In this document: positions 28,717 through 36,153 of the stretch, one piece after another
Position numbering within the stretch: the first letter of the stretch is position 1
Layout: each line of letters starts with the position of its first letter
Assembly: GCF_014647975.1 (NCBI RefSeq)
Contig: NZ_BMQF01000007.1
Location: forward strand, 186,001-250,000
Length of the DNA stretch: 64,000 nt
Direction: 5' to 3'
Source of the DNA: Streptomyces fumigatiscleroticus
GTDB taxonomy: Bacteria > Actinomycetota > Actinomycetes > Streptomycetales > Streptomycetaceae
Position numbers and translations under genes: made by a program
Notes under the pieces: model-generated
Database searches by the model: none
Told to the model about the DNA's origin: nothing
The model's input: the letters and a program-made list of their open reading frames with translations, nothing else

Positions 28717-29832
28717 CTACTTCAGGTCTGCCTCAGCGCAGGCGGACCGGTACTTGGCGGTGCAGATGTCGGACACCTCGTAGATGCCGTCGGCGATGAC
28801 GGTCTCCTTGATGTTCTCAGCGGTCAGGGCGACGATCGGGACGAGCTGCGTCGGGATGTCCTTGTCCGTCGGGCTGTCGACCTTGTCGCGGGCGAGGGAG
28901 TCGAACTGGATGTCCCGGCCCTGGACCCTCGCCACGGCCATCTCCGCGGCGTTCTCGGCCTCCTTCGGGTAGGACTTGTAGACGCTCATGTACTGCTCGC
29001 CGACGAGGATCCGCTGCACCGCCGCCAGTTCCGCGTCCTGGCCGACGATCGGCGGGAGATCGGTGACGCCCGCCGCCTTGAGGGCCTTGATGATGCCGCC
29101 GGCCATGCCGTCGTTGGCGGAGTAGACACCGGCGATGTTGTCCGCGCCGATCTCGGCTATCGCCTCGGCCATGTTCGCCTGGGCGTTCTCCGGCTTCCAG
29201 TCCTTGGTGTCGTAGGACTCGGCGATGGTCACCTTGCCGTTGAGCTCGGAGAGCGCGCCCGTCTTGAACTGCTTGGCGTTGGGGTCGGTGGACGCGCCGT
29301 TCATCATCACGATCTTGGAGGAGGCGCCGGCGTCCGGCATCGCCTCCAGCAGGGACCGGCCCTGTACCTCGCCGACCAGCTCGTTGTCGAAGGAGATGTA
29401 GCCGTCGATCGGACCCTCGGCCAGCCGGTCGTAGGCGATGACCGGGATACCGGCGTCCTTGGCCTTCCGCACCCCGCCGGCGATGGCGTGCGCGTCGACG
29501 GCGTCCAGCACGATGACGTCGACCTTGTCGTCGACCATCTTCTGGAGCTGCTCGGCCTGCTTGCTCGCGCTCGCCTCGGCGTTGGCGTACTCGACCCGGC
29601 CCTCGTTGCCGGTGAGCGACTCGACCTTCTTCTTGAAGATGGGGTAGTCGAACTGCTCGTAGCGGGTGTTGGCCTTCTCCGGGAGCAGCAGCCCCACCGT
29701 GAGGTCGTTGCCCTGGGTCGGGCTCGCGCCGTCGCTGCTTCCCGATGCGCCCAGCGCGCCACAGGCGGCCAGCGAGAGGGTCATCGTGGACGCGGCCACG
29801 GACAGGGCGATACGGCGCATGCGGGAACTCAC
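28717..29832 (-). CDS. XylF-like sugar-binding lipoprotein
   Basis: 371 residues, solute-binding component of a CUT2-type sugar ABC transporter (xylose/ribose group, type I periplasmic-binding fold). The lipobox LAAC ends the signal peptide at about residue 24. Typical motifs are TVGLLLPEKANTRYEQFDYP, VDVIVLDAVDAHAIAGGV, IPVIAYDRLAEGPIDGYISFDN, GVYSANDGMAGGIIKALK and LPPIVGQDAELAAVQRI. GTG start. The ATPase and permease partners are not adjacent, so this is an orphan binding protein or one serving a distant transporter. Sugar identity is inferred only from similarity to XylF. Confidence 0.88.
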   Translation of the reverse strand: MSSRMRRIALSVAASTMTLSLAACGALGASGSSDGASPTQGNDLTVGLLLPEKANTRYEQFDYPIFKKKVESLTGNEGRVEYANAEASASKQAEQLQKMVDDKVDVIVLDAVDAHAIAGGVRKAKDAGIPVIAYDRLAEGPIDGYISFDNELVGEVQGRSLLEAMPDAGASSKIVMMNGASTDPNAKQFKTGALSELNGKVTIAESYDTKDWKPENAQANMAEAIAEIGADNIAGVYSANDGMAGGIIKALKAAGVTDLPPIVGQDAELAAVQRILVGEQYMSVYKSYPKEAENAAEMAVARVQGRDIQFDSLARDKVDSPTDKDIPTQLVPIVALTAENIKETVIADGIYEVSDICTAKYRSACAEADLK

Positions 29833-30116
29833 TTCTGGTGCCTTCCGAAACGTGGGAGCAGCAGTGCAACCCAGATGACTGAAAAGCCAACGCGTCGGCG
29901 ACCCCCAGCGTCAAGCGGAACCACTTAACGAGATGACAACACCACGCTCCGCATTCTGTGTGAAGACGCAGCGGAATCTTCTCCAAGTGGCCTGCACGGA
30001 GCCTCCATCGCACGGTCTCACGGGCGCGGCGAGATCCGTACAACCAACCCCTTTCCTCACGAGTCGCGATCACGAAGGCGTCTCCACGCGCTCGCCGTAC
30101 TCGACCAGAGGACCGC

Positions 30117-30310
30117 ATGTTCCCGGCCAGACGCACGACCACGGCCGCCGCCCCGGCCGCCGTCGTGCTCGTCGTCGCGGGCGGCCTGCTCACCGTCACC
30201 GCCGCGTCCGCCTCCGCAGCCGTCAGCGCGGCGGCCCGTTCTCCTTCGCCGCCTCCGCCCAGGACGGCATCCGCGTCCACCTCGGCGGCAGCCGCAAGGT
30301 CGACCTCTGA
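30117..30310 (+). pseudogene. Remnant of a secreted protein gene
   Basis: An ATG with AGAGG upstream opens a clear signal peptide (TTAAAPAAVVLVVAGGLLTV, then ASASAA). Soon after, the sensible sequence continues in another frame as GGPFSFAASAQDGIRVHLGG and ends at a TGA at 30308, just before a strong terminator. In the original frame the sequence becomes low-complexity and runs antisense into hspR. I read it as a truncated, frameshifted secreted-protein gene. A fully out-of-frame chance peptide cannot be excluded. Confidence 0.5.
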
Positions 30311-30326
30311 AGGCAACGACGCCGAA

Positions 30327-30359
30327 GGGGCCCGGAGGCTGTCGCCTCCGGGCCCCTTT
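30327..30359. terminator. Bidirectional hairpin terminator
   Basis: GGGGCCCGGAGG pairs with CCTCCGGGCCCC over a 6-nt loop, followed by TTT on the plus strand. It ends the remnant gene and, from the other side, the dnaK-grpE-dnaJ-hspR operon. Confidence 0.82.
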
Positions 30360-30374
30360 CGTGCGCGTGCGTCG

Positions 30375-30827
30375 TCAGTCCGAGGACTGCTGCCGCTTGG
30401 GCCGCCACACCACCAGCGCGCTGGTCTGCTGCACCTCCTGGTACGGGACCAGGTCCCGCCGGTAGGAGGCGTGCACGGCCGCCTCGCGCTGGCGCATCGC
30501 CGCGGCGGCGCCGTCCAGGGCGTCCTGCATCTCCGCCACCCGGGCCTGGAGCGCGGCGACCTGGTTCTCCAGTTCGATGATGCGCTTGATGCCCGCGAGG
30601 TTGATGCCCTCGTCCTGCGACAACTGCTGCACCTGGCGGAGGAGTTCGATGTCGCGGGCCGAGTAGCGGCGGCCCCGGCCGGCCGTGCGGTCCGGGGAGA
30701 CCAGGCCGAGCCGGTCGTACTGGCGCAGCGTCTGCGGGTGCAGGCCGGAGAGCTGGGCCGCCACCGAGATGACGTAGACCGGGGTGTCCTCGGTCAGTTC
30801 ATACGGGTTGCGTCGACGGCCGTCCAT
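30375..30827 (-). CDS. hspR: Heat-shock repressor HspR (MerR family)
   Basis: 150 residues. N-terminal MerR-type HTH: YVISVAAQLSGLHPQTLRQY and GLVSPDRTAGRGRRYSARD; then a coiled-coil (IIELENQVAALQARVAEMQ). Known in Streptomyces to repress the dnaK operon, clpB and lon by binding HAIR sites, with DnaK as co-repressor. ATG 30827 has GGGAG about 11 nt upstream; a TTG at 30836 that overlaps the dnaJ stop is an alternative. Last gene of the operon, so autoregulated through the HAIR sites at 34559 and 34611. Confidence 0.96.
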   Translation of the reverse strand: MDGRRRNPYELTEDTPVYVISVAAQLSGLHPQTLRQYDRLGLVSPDRTAGRGRRYSARDIELLRQVQQLSQDEGINLAGIKRIIELENQVAALQARVAEMQDALDGAAAAMRQREAAVHASYRRDLVPYQEVQQTSALVVWRPKRQQSSD

Positions 30828-30832
30828 CTCGA

Positions 30833-32008
30833 TCAAGCTCCCTTCGCGGCCTGGAACAGCTCCGCCCGCGGGTCCTCGCCCGCGGTCGCCTCGCGATACG
30901 CCTCCAGCGCGTCACGAGCCTTCCCCGACAGGTCCTTGGGGACACTCACCTCGACGGTGACCAGCAGATCACCGTGGGTGCCGTCCTTGCGGACCGCGCC
31001 CTTGCCCCGGGCGCGCATGGTGCGGCCGTTGGGCGTGCCCGGCGGCAGCTTCAGCGTGACGGGCGGGCCGCCCAGCGTCGGGACGCGGACCTCGCCGCCG
31101 AGCGCCGCCTCGTCGAAGGTGACGGGGACGGTGACGGTGAGGTTGTCGCCCTTGCGGCCGAAGACGGGGTGGTCCTTGACGTGCACGACCACGTACAGGT
31201 CGCCCGCCGGGCCGCCCCGCTCGCCGGGTGCCCCCTTGCCGCGCAGCCGGATCCGCTGCCCGTCCGACACCCCGGCCGGGATGCGGACCTGCATCGTCCG
31301 GGAGGACTTGGCGCGGCCGGAACCCTTGCAGACCTCGCAGGGGTTCTCCGCGATCAGACCACGGCCCTTGCAGTCGGGGCAGGGGTCGGTGAGCGAGAAC
31401 CCGCCGCCGGAGCCCCGCGCCACCTGGCCGGTGCCGACGCAGGTCGGGCACACGCGCGGGGTGCCGTTCTTGTCGCCGGTGCCCGAACAGGCCTTGCAGG
31501 GCTGCTGGGAGGACATCCTCAGGGGCACCGTGGCGCCCTCGATGGCCTCCGTGAAGCTCAGGGTGACCTCGGACTCGATGTCCTGGCCGCGCCTGGGCTG
31601 GGTCCGCGCGCCGGTGCCGCCGCCGCGGTTGAACAGGCCCCCGAAGACGTCACCGAGACCGCCGCCGAAGCCGCCGGCGGCCCCGCCCTGGCCGGCGCCC
31701 CCGAAGAGGTCGCCCAGGTCGAAGTTGAAGGAGCCGCCGCCCGCGCCCGGCCCCGGACGGAAGCCGCCGTTGCCGAAGAGGGCGCGGGCCTCGTCGTACT
31801 CCTTGCGCTTCTTGGGGTCGCCGAGGACGTCGTTCGCCTCGGAGATCTCCTTGAACCGCTCCTCGGCCTTGGCGTTGCCCTTGTTGGCGTCCGGGTGGAA
31901 CTCGCGGGCGAGCTTCCGGTACGCCTTCTTGATCTCGGCCTCGGTGGCGTCCTTGGGGACGCCGAGGACCTTGTAGAAGTCCTTCTCGATGAAGTCCTTG
32001 GTGCTCAT
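30833..32008 (-). CDS. dnaJ: Co-chaperone DnaJ
   Basis: 391 residues. J-domain at the N-terminus with the catalytic HPD in AREFHPDANKG; a Gly/Phe-rich linker; four CxxCxGxG zinc repeats (CKACSGTG, CPTCVGTG, CPDCKGRG, CEVCKGSG); C-terminal substrate-binding barrels. It stimulates the ATPase of DnaK. The second gene after grpE in the chaperone operon, with a 36-bp gap to grpE and the hspR start overlapping or adjacent. Confidence 0.97.
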   Translation of the reverse strand: MSTKDFIEKDFYKVLGVPKDATEAEIKKAYRKLAREFHPDANKGNAKAEERFKEISEANDVLGDPKKRKEYDEARALFGNGGFRPGPGAGGGSFNFDLGDLFGGAGQGGAAGGFGGGLGDVFGGLFNRGGGTGARTQPRRGQDIESEVTLSFTEAIEGATVPLRMSSQQPCKACSGTGDKNGTPRVCPTCVGTGQVARGSGGGFSLTDPCPDCKGRGLIAENPCEVCKGSGRAKSSRTMQVRIPAGVSDGQRIRLRGKGAPGERGGPAGDLYVVVHVKDHPVFGRKGDNLTVTVPVTFDEAALGGEVRVPTLGGPPVTLKLPPGTPNGRTMRARGKGAVRKDGTHGDLLVTVEVSVPKDLSGKARDALEAYREATAGEDPRAELFQAAKGA

Positions 32009-32044
32009 CCCCGACGCCCCTCCTTCCCTGCGTTCGCTATAACG

Positions 32045-32698
32045 TCAGCCCTCCTCCGGGCCACCGTTCTCCTTGTCGTCCGCCGCCTCGGGCTTGTCCT
32101 CGGCCGGCTTGACCGTCTGCGCGCCCGGCTGCGGCTCGGCCACCGCCACCCGCGCGGGGCGGATGGTGCGCTCGCCGATCCGGTACCCGGGCTGGAGAAT
32201 CGCCACGCACGTCGTCTCGGTGACGTCCGGCGCGTAGCTGTGCATCAGCGCCTCGTGGATGGTCGGGTCGAAGGGCTCGCCCTCCTTGCCGAACTGCTGG
32301 AGGCCCAGCTTGGCCGCCACGGTCTCCAGCGACTCGCCGACGGACTTGAAACCGCCGACCAGCTCGCCGTGTTCCCGGGCGCGGCCGATGTCGTCGAGCA
32401 CGGGCAGGAGCTCGGTCAGGAGGTTCGCGATGGCGATCTCCTTGACCGCGACCCGGTCGCGCTCGACCCGGCGGCGGTAGTTCTGGTACTCGGCCTGGAG
32501 CCGCTGGAGGTCCGCCGTGCGCTCGTTGAGCGCGGTGCGCACCTGGTCCAGCTGGGCCGTCAGACCGGCGTTCTGGTTCGCGTCCCCGGCCGGGGCCGCC
32601 CCCTCCTCGGAGGAGGCGGCCTTCGGCTCGGCGTCGTCGGGGCTGGCGCCGGAGGGGACGTCGGGCTTCTCGTCAAAACCCGGGGTCTCCTCCGTCAC
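32045..32698 (-). CDS. grpE: Nucleotide exchange factor GrpE
   Basis: 217 residues. An acidic disordered N-terminus, a long helix (LDQVRTALNERTADLQRLQ, AEYQNYRRRVERDR), then the four-helix and beta-wing part with FDPTIHEALMHSYAPDV. It releases ADP from DnaK. GTG start overlaps the dnaK stop by 4 nt, indicating coupling. Confidence 0.96.
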   Translation of the reverse strand: MTEETPGFDEKPDVPSGASPDDAEPKAASSEEGAAPAGDANQNAGLTAQLDQVRTALNERTADLQRLQAEYQNYRRRVERDRVAVKEIAIANLLTELLPVLDDIGRAREHGELVGGFKSVGESLETVAAKLGLQQFGKEGEPFDPTIHEALMHSYAPDVTETTCVAILQPGYRIGERTIRPARVAVAEPQPGAQTVKPAEDKPEAADDKENGGPEEG

Positions 32699-34539
32699 GC
32701 GGCACCGTCCTTGCGCTCGTCGTCGACGATCTCGGCGTCCACCACGTCGTCGTCGGCCTTGGCCTCACCGGCGCCGGCGGACGCGCCGCCCGCGGCCTGC
32801 GCGCCCTGGGCGTCGGCGTACAGCGCCTGGCCCAGCTTCTGGGAGACGGCGGCGACCTTCTCGGTGGCGGTGCGGATCTCGGCGGTGTCCTCGCCCTTGA
32901 GCTTCTCCTTCAGCTCGGCGAGAGCGGCCTCGACCTCGGTCTTGACCTCGCCCGGGACCTTGTCCTCGTTGTCCTTGAGGAACTTCTCGGTCTGGTAGAC
33001 GAGCTGCTCGCCCTGGTTGCGGGTCTCGGCGGCCTCGCGACGGCGGTGGTCCTCCTCCGCGTACTGCTCGGCCTCCTGGCGCATGCGGTCGACCTCGTCC
33101 TTCGGCAGCGAGGAGCCGCCGGTGACGGTCATCTTCTGCTCCTTGCCCGTGCCCAGGTCCTTGGCGGTCACGTGCATGATGCCGTTGGCGTCGATGTCGA
33201 AGGAGACCTCGATCTGCGGGACGCCGCGCGGCGCCGGCGGCAGACCGGTCAGCTCGAACATCCCGAGCTTCTTGTTGTACGCCGCGATCTCGCGCTCGCC
33301 CTGGTAGACCTGGATCTGCACCGACGGCTGGTTGTCCTCGGCGGTGGTGAAGATCTCGGAACGCTTGGTCGGGATCGTGGTGTTGCGCTCGATCAGCTTG
33401 GTCATGATGCCGCCCTTGGTCTCGATGCCGAGGGAGAGCGGGGTGACGTCGAGCAGCAGGACGTCCTTGACCTCGCCCTTGAGGACACCGGCCTGGAGCG
33501 AGGCGCCGACGGCGACGACCTCGTCCGGGTTGACGCCCTTGTTGGCCTCCTTGCCGCCGGTCAGCTCCTTGACCAGCTCGGCGACGGCCGGCATACGGGT
33601 CGAGCCGCCGACGAGGACGATGTGGTCGATCTCGCCGATGGAGATGCCGGCGTCCTTGATCACGTTGTGGAACGGGATCTTGCAGCGCTCGAGCAGGTCG
33701 CTGGTGAGCTGCTGGAACTGGGCGCGAGTGAGCTTCTCGTCCAGGTGCAGCGGGCCCTCGGCGGAGGCGGTGATGTAGGGCAGGTTGATCGAGGTCTCGG
33801 TGGACGAGGACAGCTCGATCTTCGCCTTCTCGGCGGCCTCGCGCAGACGCTGGAGCGCCATCTTGTCCTTGGACAGGTCCACGCCGTGGCCGGACTGGAA
33901 CTGCTTGACCAGGAAGTCGACGATGCGCTGGTCCCAGTCGTCACCACCGAGGTGGTTGTCACCGTTGGTGGCCTTGACCTCGACGACACCGTCGCCGATC
34001 TCCAGCAGCGAGACGTCGAAGGTACCGCCACCGAGGTCGAAGACCAGGATGGTCTGGTCCTCCTTCTCCAGGCCGTACGCCAGCGCGGCCGCGGTGGGCT
34101 CGTTGACGATGCGCAGGACGTTCAGGCCCGCGATCTCGCCGGCCTCCTTGGTGGCCTGACGCTCGGCGTCGTTGAAGTAGGCCGGGACGGTGATGACCGC
34201 GTCGGTGACCTTCTCGCCCAGGTAGGCCTCGGCGTCACGCTTCAGCTTCTGGAGGATGAACGCGGAGATCTGCTGCGGGTTGAAGTCCTTCCCGTCCAGC
34301 TGGATCTTCCAGTCCGTGCCCATGTGGCGCTTCACGGAGCGGATGGTCCGGTCCACGTTGGTGACCGCCTGGCGCTTGGCCACCTCGCCGACGAGGACCT
34401 CGCCGTTCTTGGCGAAGGCGACGACGGAAGGCGTGGTCCTGGCGCCCTCGGCGTTGGTGATGACGGTGGGCTCGCCGCCCTCCAGAACGCTGACGACGGA
34501 GTTAGTCGTGCCCAGGTCGATGCCGACCGCACGTGCCAT
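32695..34539 (-). CDS. dnaK: Chaperone DnaK (Hsp70)
   Basis: 614 residues. Actin-like ATPase domain with GIDLGTTNSVVSVLEGGEP, VPAYFNDAERQATKEAG, IVNEPTAAALAYGL and VFDLGGGTFDVS; substrate domain with DVTPLSLGIETKGG; lid and an acidic C-terminus (DDDVVDAEIVDDE) typical of actinobacteria. ATG 34539 has GAGGAAT seven to ten nt upstream. First gene of dnaK-grpE-dnaJ-hspR. Confidence 0.98.
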   Translation of the reverse strand: MARAVGIDLGTTNSVVSVLEGGEPTVITNAEGARTTPSVVAFAKNGEVLVGEVAKRQAVTNVDRTIRSVKRHMGTDWKIQLDGKDFNPQQISAFILQKLKRDAEAYLGEKVTDAVITVPAYFNDAERQATKEAGEIAGLNVLRIVNEPTAAALAYGLEKEDQTILVFDLGGGTFDVSLLEIGDGVVEVKATNGDNHLGGDDWDQRIVDFLVKQFQSGHGVDLSKDKMALQRLREAAEKAKIELSSSTETSINLPYITASAEGPLHLDEKLTRAQFQQLTSDLLERCKIPFHNVIKDAGISIGEIDHIVLVGGSTRMPAVAELVKELTGGKEANKGVNPDEVVAVGASLQAGVLKGEVKDVLLLDVTPLSLGIETKGGIMTKLIERNTTIPTKRSEIFTTAEDNQPSVQIQVYQGEREIAAYNKKLGMFELTGLPPAPRGVPQIEVSFDIDANGIMHVTAKDLGTGKEQKMTVTGGSSLPKDEVDRMRQEAEQYAEEDHRRREAAETRNQGEQLVYQTEKFLKDNEDKVPGEVKTEVEAALAELKEKLKGEDTAEIRTATEKVAAVSQKLGQALYADAQGAQAAGGASAGAGEAKADDDVVDAEIVDDERKDGAA

Positions 34540-34558
34540 GGTGAATTCCTCCAGCTGA

Positions 34559-34579
34559 CTTGAGTGGAACGGACTCAAG
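34559..34579. promoter_or_regulatory. HAIR operator 1, dnaK promoter
   Basis: CTTGAGT-GGAACGG-ACTCAAG is an exact match to the HspR consensus CTTGAGT-N7-ACTCAAG. It lies 20 bp upstream of the dnaK start codon, so HspR binding will overlap the 5' untranslated region or promoter. Confidence 0.95.
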
Positions 34580-34610
34580 TGTGCCCCACCCTCCCCGCTG
34601 GGTCAACAGA

Positions 34611-34631
34611 CCTGAGCCGGACAGACTCAAC
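34611..34631. promoter_or_regulatory. HAIR-like operator 2, dnaK promoter
   Basis: CCTGAGC-CGGACAG-ACTCAAC keeps the 7-7-7 layout of HAIR with three changes. It is 31 bp upstream of the perfect site. The dnaK promoters studied in Streptomyces carry more than one such repeat, so a weaker second site is expected. It also falls just beyond the stop of the convergent-side gene at 34634. Confidence 0.7.
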
Positions 34632-34633
34632 TC

Positions 34634-35686
34634 TTATCCGTTCCTTACACGCAACCGTCCGCTGACCTGCAACGATCCCGCGATGTACGGCTGCGAAACG
34701 GTGAACTGCCCGGACCGACGGCCCGTGCGGTCCCCGATCCGCAGCAGCCCCAGCACCCCGACGAGCGCACCGGCCGCGATCCACAGCACGGTGCCGGCCG
34801 GCGCCCAGCCGGTGTGCACGAGCACTCCGGCGAGTACCCCGCTGAACGCCCAGATCCCGGCCAGCACGGCCGCACCTCGCGGCGTGAGCCCGGCCCGCCG
34901 CAGCCGGTGCCCGAGGTGGTCGGGCCCGCCGCCCAGCAGGGGCCGCCCGGCCAGCCGCCGGGAGAGCAGGACGAGCACCGCGTCGGCGCCCACCACGGCG
35001 GTCAGCGCGCCCAGCACCGCCACGCTGGACCCCAGCCCGTGCCCGGCCCGGGTGAACACCGCCGCCGAGGCCGCCACGAAGCCCGCGAACACCGCCCCGC
35101 AGGACCCGAGCGCGATCCGCGCGGGATGCCAGTTGTGCAGCAGGAACCCGGTCAGCGCGGCGGCCAGCGCGCTGAGCAGCACCGCGAGCCCGTCCATCAC
35201 CTCCGCCGCCGCGCACACCCCGACACCGAAGGCGGTGACGACCCCCACCGTCCCCGCCAGCCCGTCGGCGTGGTCCAGCCGGGAGAAGGCGGTGGCCACC
35301 AGGGCGATCCAGCCCACGGCCAGCAGCCCGGCCGGCAGCCCGGTCTCCTCGTACGGCACCACGAAGGCGGCCGCGACGGCCGCCCCGGCGAGCAGCGTCC
35401 GGCGCCTGAGCCGCCACACGTCGGCGGCCAGCCCGAGCAGGGCGAGAGCCGCCCCGGCCACGAGCAGCCGGCGCACCCCGGGGCCGAGCGGAACGACCCC
35501 CGTCCAGTCCCCGGCCCCGGCGACCAGCCCGGTGACGAGCACCACGGCCGGGCCGCCGAGCAGCGGCACGGGTCGCTGCCGCCGCCGGTCGACGACGCCC
35601 AGGCGCAGGGCGAGGTTCCGGAACAGGGCCGCGAGCAGGGCGGCGGAGAGGAAGGAGGCGGTGGCGGCGGCGATCCCGTAGAGCAC
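34634..35686 (-). CDS. MraY/WecA-like integral membrane protein
   Basis: 350 residues with about ten transmembrane helices. The pattern RLGVVDRRRQRPVPLLGGPAVV resembles the cytoplasmic loop and GG-P motif of the polyprenyl-phosphate sugar-1-phosphate transferase superfamily. FSRLDHADGLAGTVG replaces the usual NxxNxxDGxDGL region (only one Asp pair), and the last loop reads GGGPDHLGHRLRRAGLTPR, similar to the family HxxHH/R loop. Several catalytic Asp residues are altered, so catalysis is uncertain. GTG start with AGGG upstream. It points toward dnaK. Confidence 0.7.
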   Translation of the reverse strand: MLYGIAAATASFLSAALLAALFRNLALRLGVVDRRRQRPVPLLGGPAVVLVTGLVAGAGDWTGVVPLGPGVRRLLVAGAALALLGLAADVWRLRRRTLLAGAAVAAAFVVPYEETGLPAGLLAVGWIALVATAFSRLDHADGLAGTVGVVTAFGVGVCAAAEVMDGLAVLLSALAAALTGFLLHNWHPARIALGSCGAVFAGFVAASAAVFTRAGHGLGSSVAVLGALTAVVGADAVLVLLSRRLAGRPLLGGGPDHLGHRLRRAGLTPRGAAVLAGIWAFSGVLAGVLVHTGWAPAGTVLWIAAGALVGVLGLLRIGDRTGRRSGQFTVSQPYIAGSLQVSGRLRVRNG

Positions 35687-35758
35687 AAGCCCTAAGCTAA
35701 GACGAATGTCATGATTTGCGATGAACGGCGAGCTGGGCCCGGCGTGGCGCCCCACCAC

Positions 35759-36011
35759 GCCCGGCCGGATTCGCCTCGGCCGACCGGCCGGATCCGTCTC
35801 GGACGCCCGGCCGGATCCGTCTCGGGCGACCGGTCGGGTCCGTCTCGGGCGACCGGTCGGGTCCGTCTCGGGCGACCGGTCGGATCCGTCTCGGGCGACC
35901 GGTCGGATCCGTCTCGGGCGACTGGCCGGATCCGCCTCGGCCGACCGGTCGGATCCGCCTCGGCCGACCGGCCGGGTCCGTCTCGGACGCCCGGTCAGGT
36001 CCGCCTCAGCG
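35759..36011. repeat. 23-bp minisatellite, eleven units
   Basis: Units start at 35759 and recur every 23 bp to 36011. The consensus is G(A/C)CCGG(T/C)CGG(A/G)TCCG(T/C)CTCGG(G/C/A)C. Central units (35828-35919) are nearly identical, outer ones diverge, as in slippage-expanded arrays. Each unit contains the palindromic core ACCGGT or a close relative. There are no spacers, so it is not a CRISPR array. Confidence 0.95.
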
Positions 36012-36080
36012 ACGCAGATCACCGCACTGCTGACTACAGTGCGACCGGAGATGCGGGTAGTCTCAGACGGACTGCATAAG

Positions 36081-36094
36081 TTACCGCTTAGTAA
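36081..36094. promoter_or_regulatory. TTAC-N6-GTAA inverted repeat, possible TetR-type operator
   Basis: TTACCGCTTAGTAA lies 60 bp before the Fe-S oxidoreductase start. Inverted repeats of this form are common targets of TetR-type repressors of fatty-acid breakdown genes in actinobacteria, which would suit an EtfD-like target. No regulator gene is adjacent. Confidence 0.4.
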
Positions 36095-36153
36095 TCAAGC
36101 TCGGGGTAGGCGAAGGACCCCGCAGCACCCCTCGCAGGCCCGAGGAGCCCTCC

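Larger units (their letters stand above)
35687..36153. other. 467-bp intergenic region with minisatellite and promoter
   Basis: No gene is supported. Most of it is an eleven-unit 23-bp tandem array (35759-36011). The last 140 bp contain a TTAC-N6-GTAA inverted repeat at 36081-36094 and the leader of the Fe-S oxidoreductase, with an SD-like GAGGAG about 10 nt before its ATG. Open frames that cross the array exist in several phases because the unit is not a multiple of three. Confidence 0.75.

Noticed and set aside
30117..31976. Open frame of about 620 codons starting with a signal peptide
   Set aside because: After the signal peptide it is antisense to hspR and dnaJ and crosses a strong terminator; only the first part is kept as a gene remnant.
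35759..36011. Possible CRISPR array
   Set aside because: The 23-bp units are contiguous with no unique spacers, and no cas gene is near.
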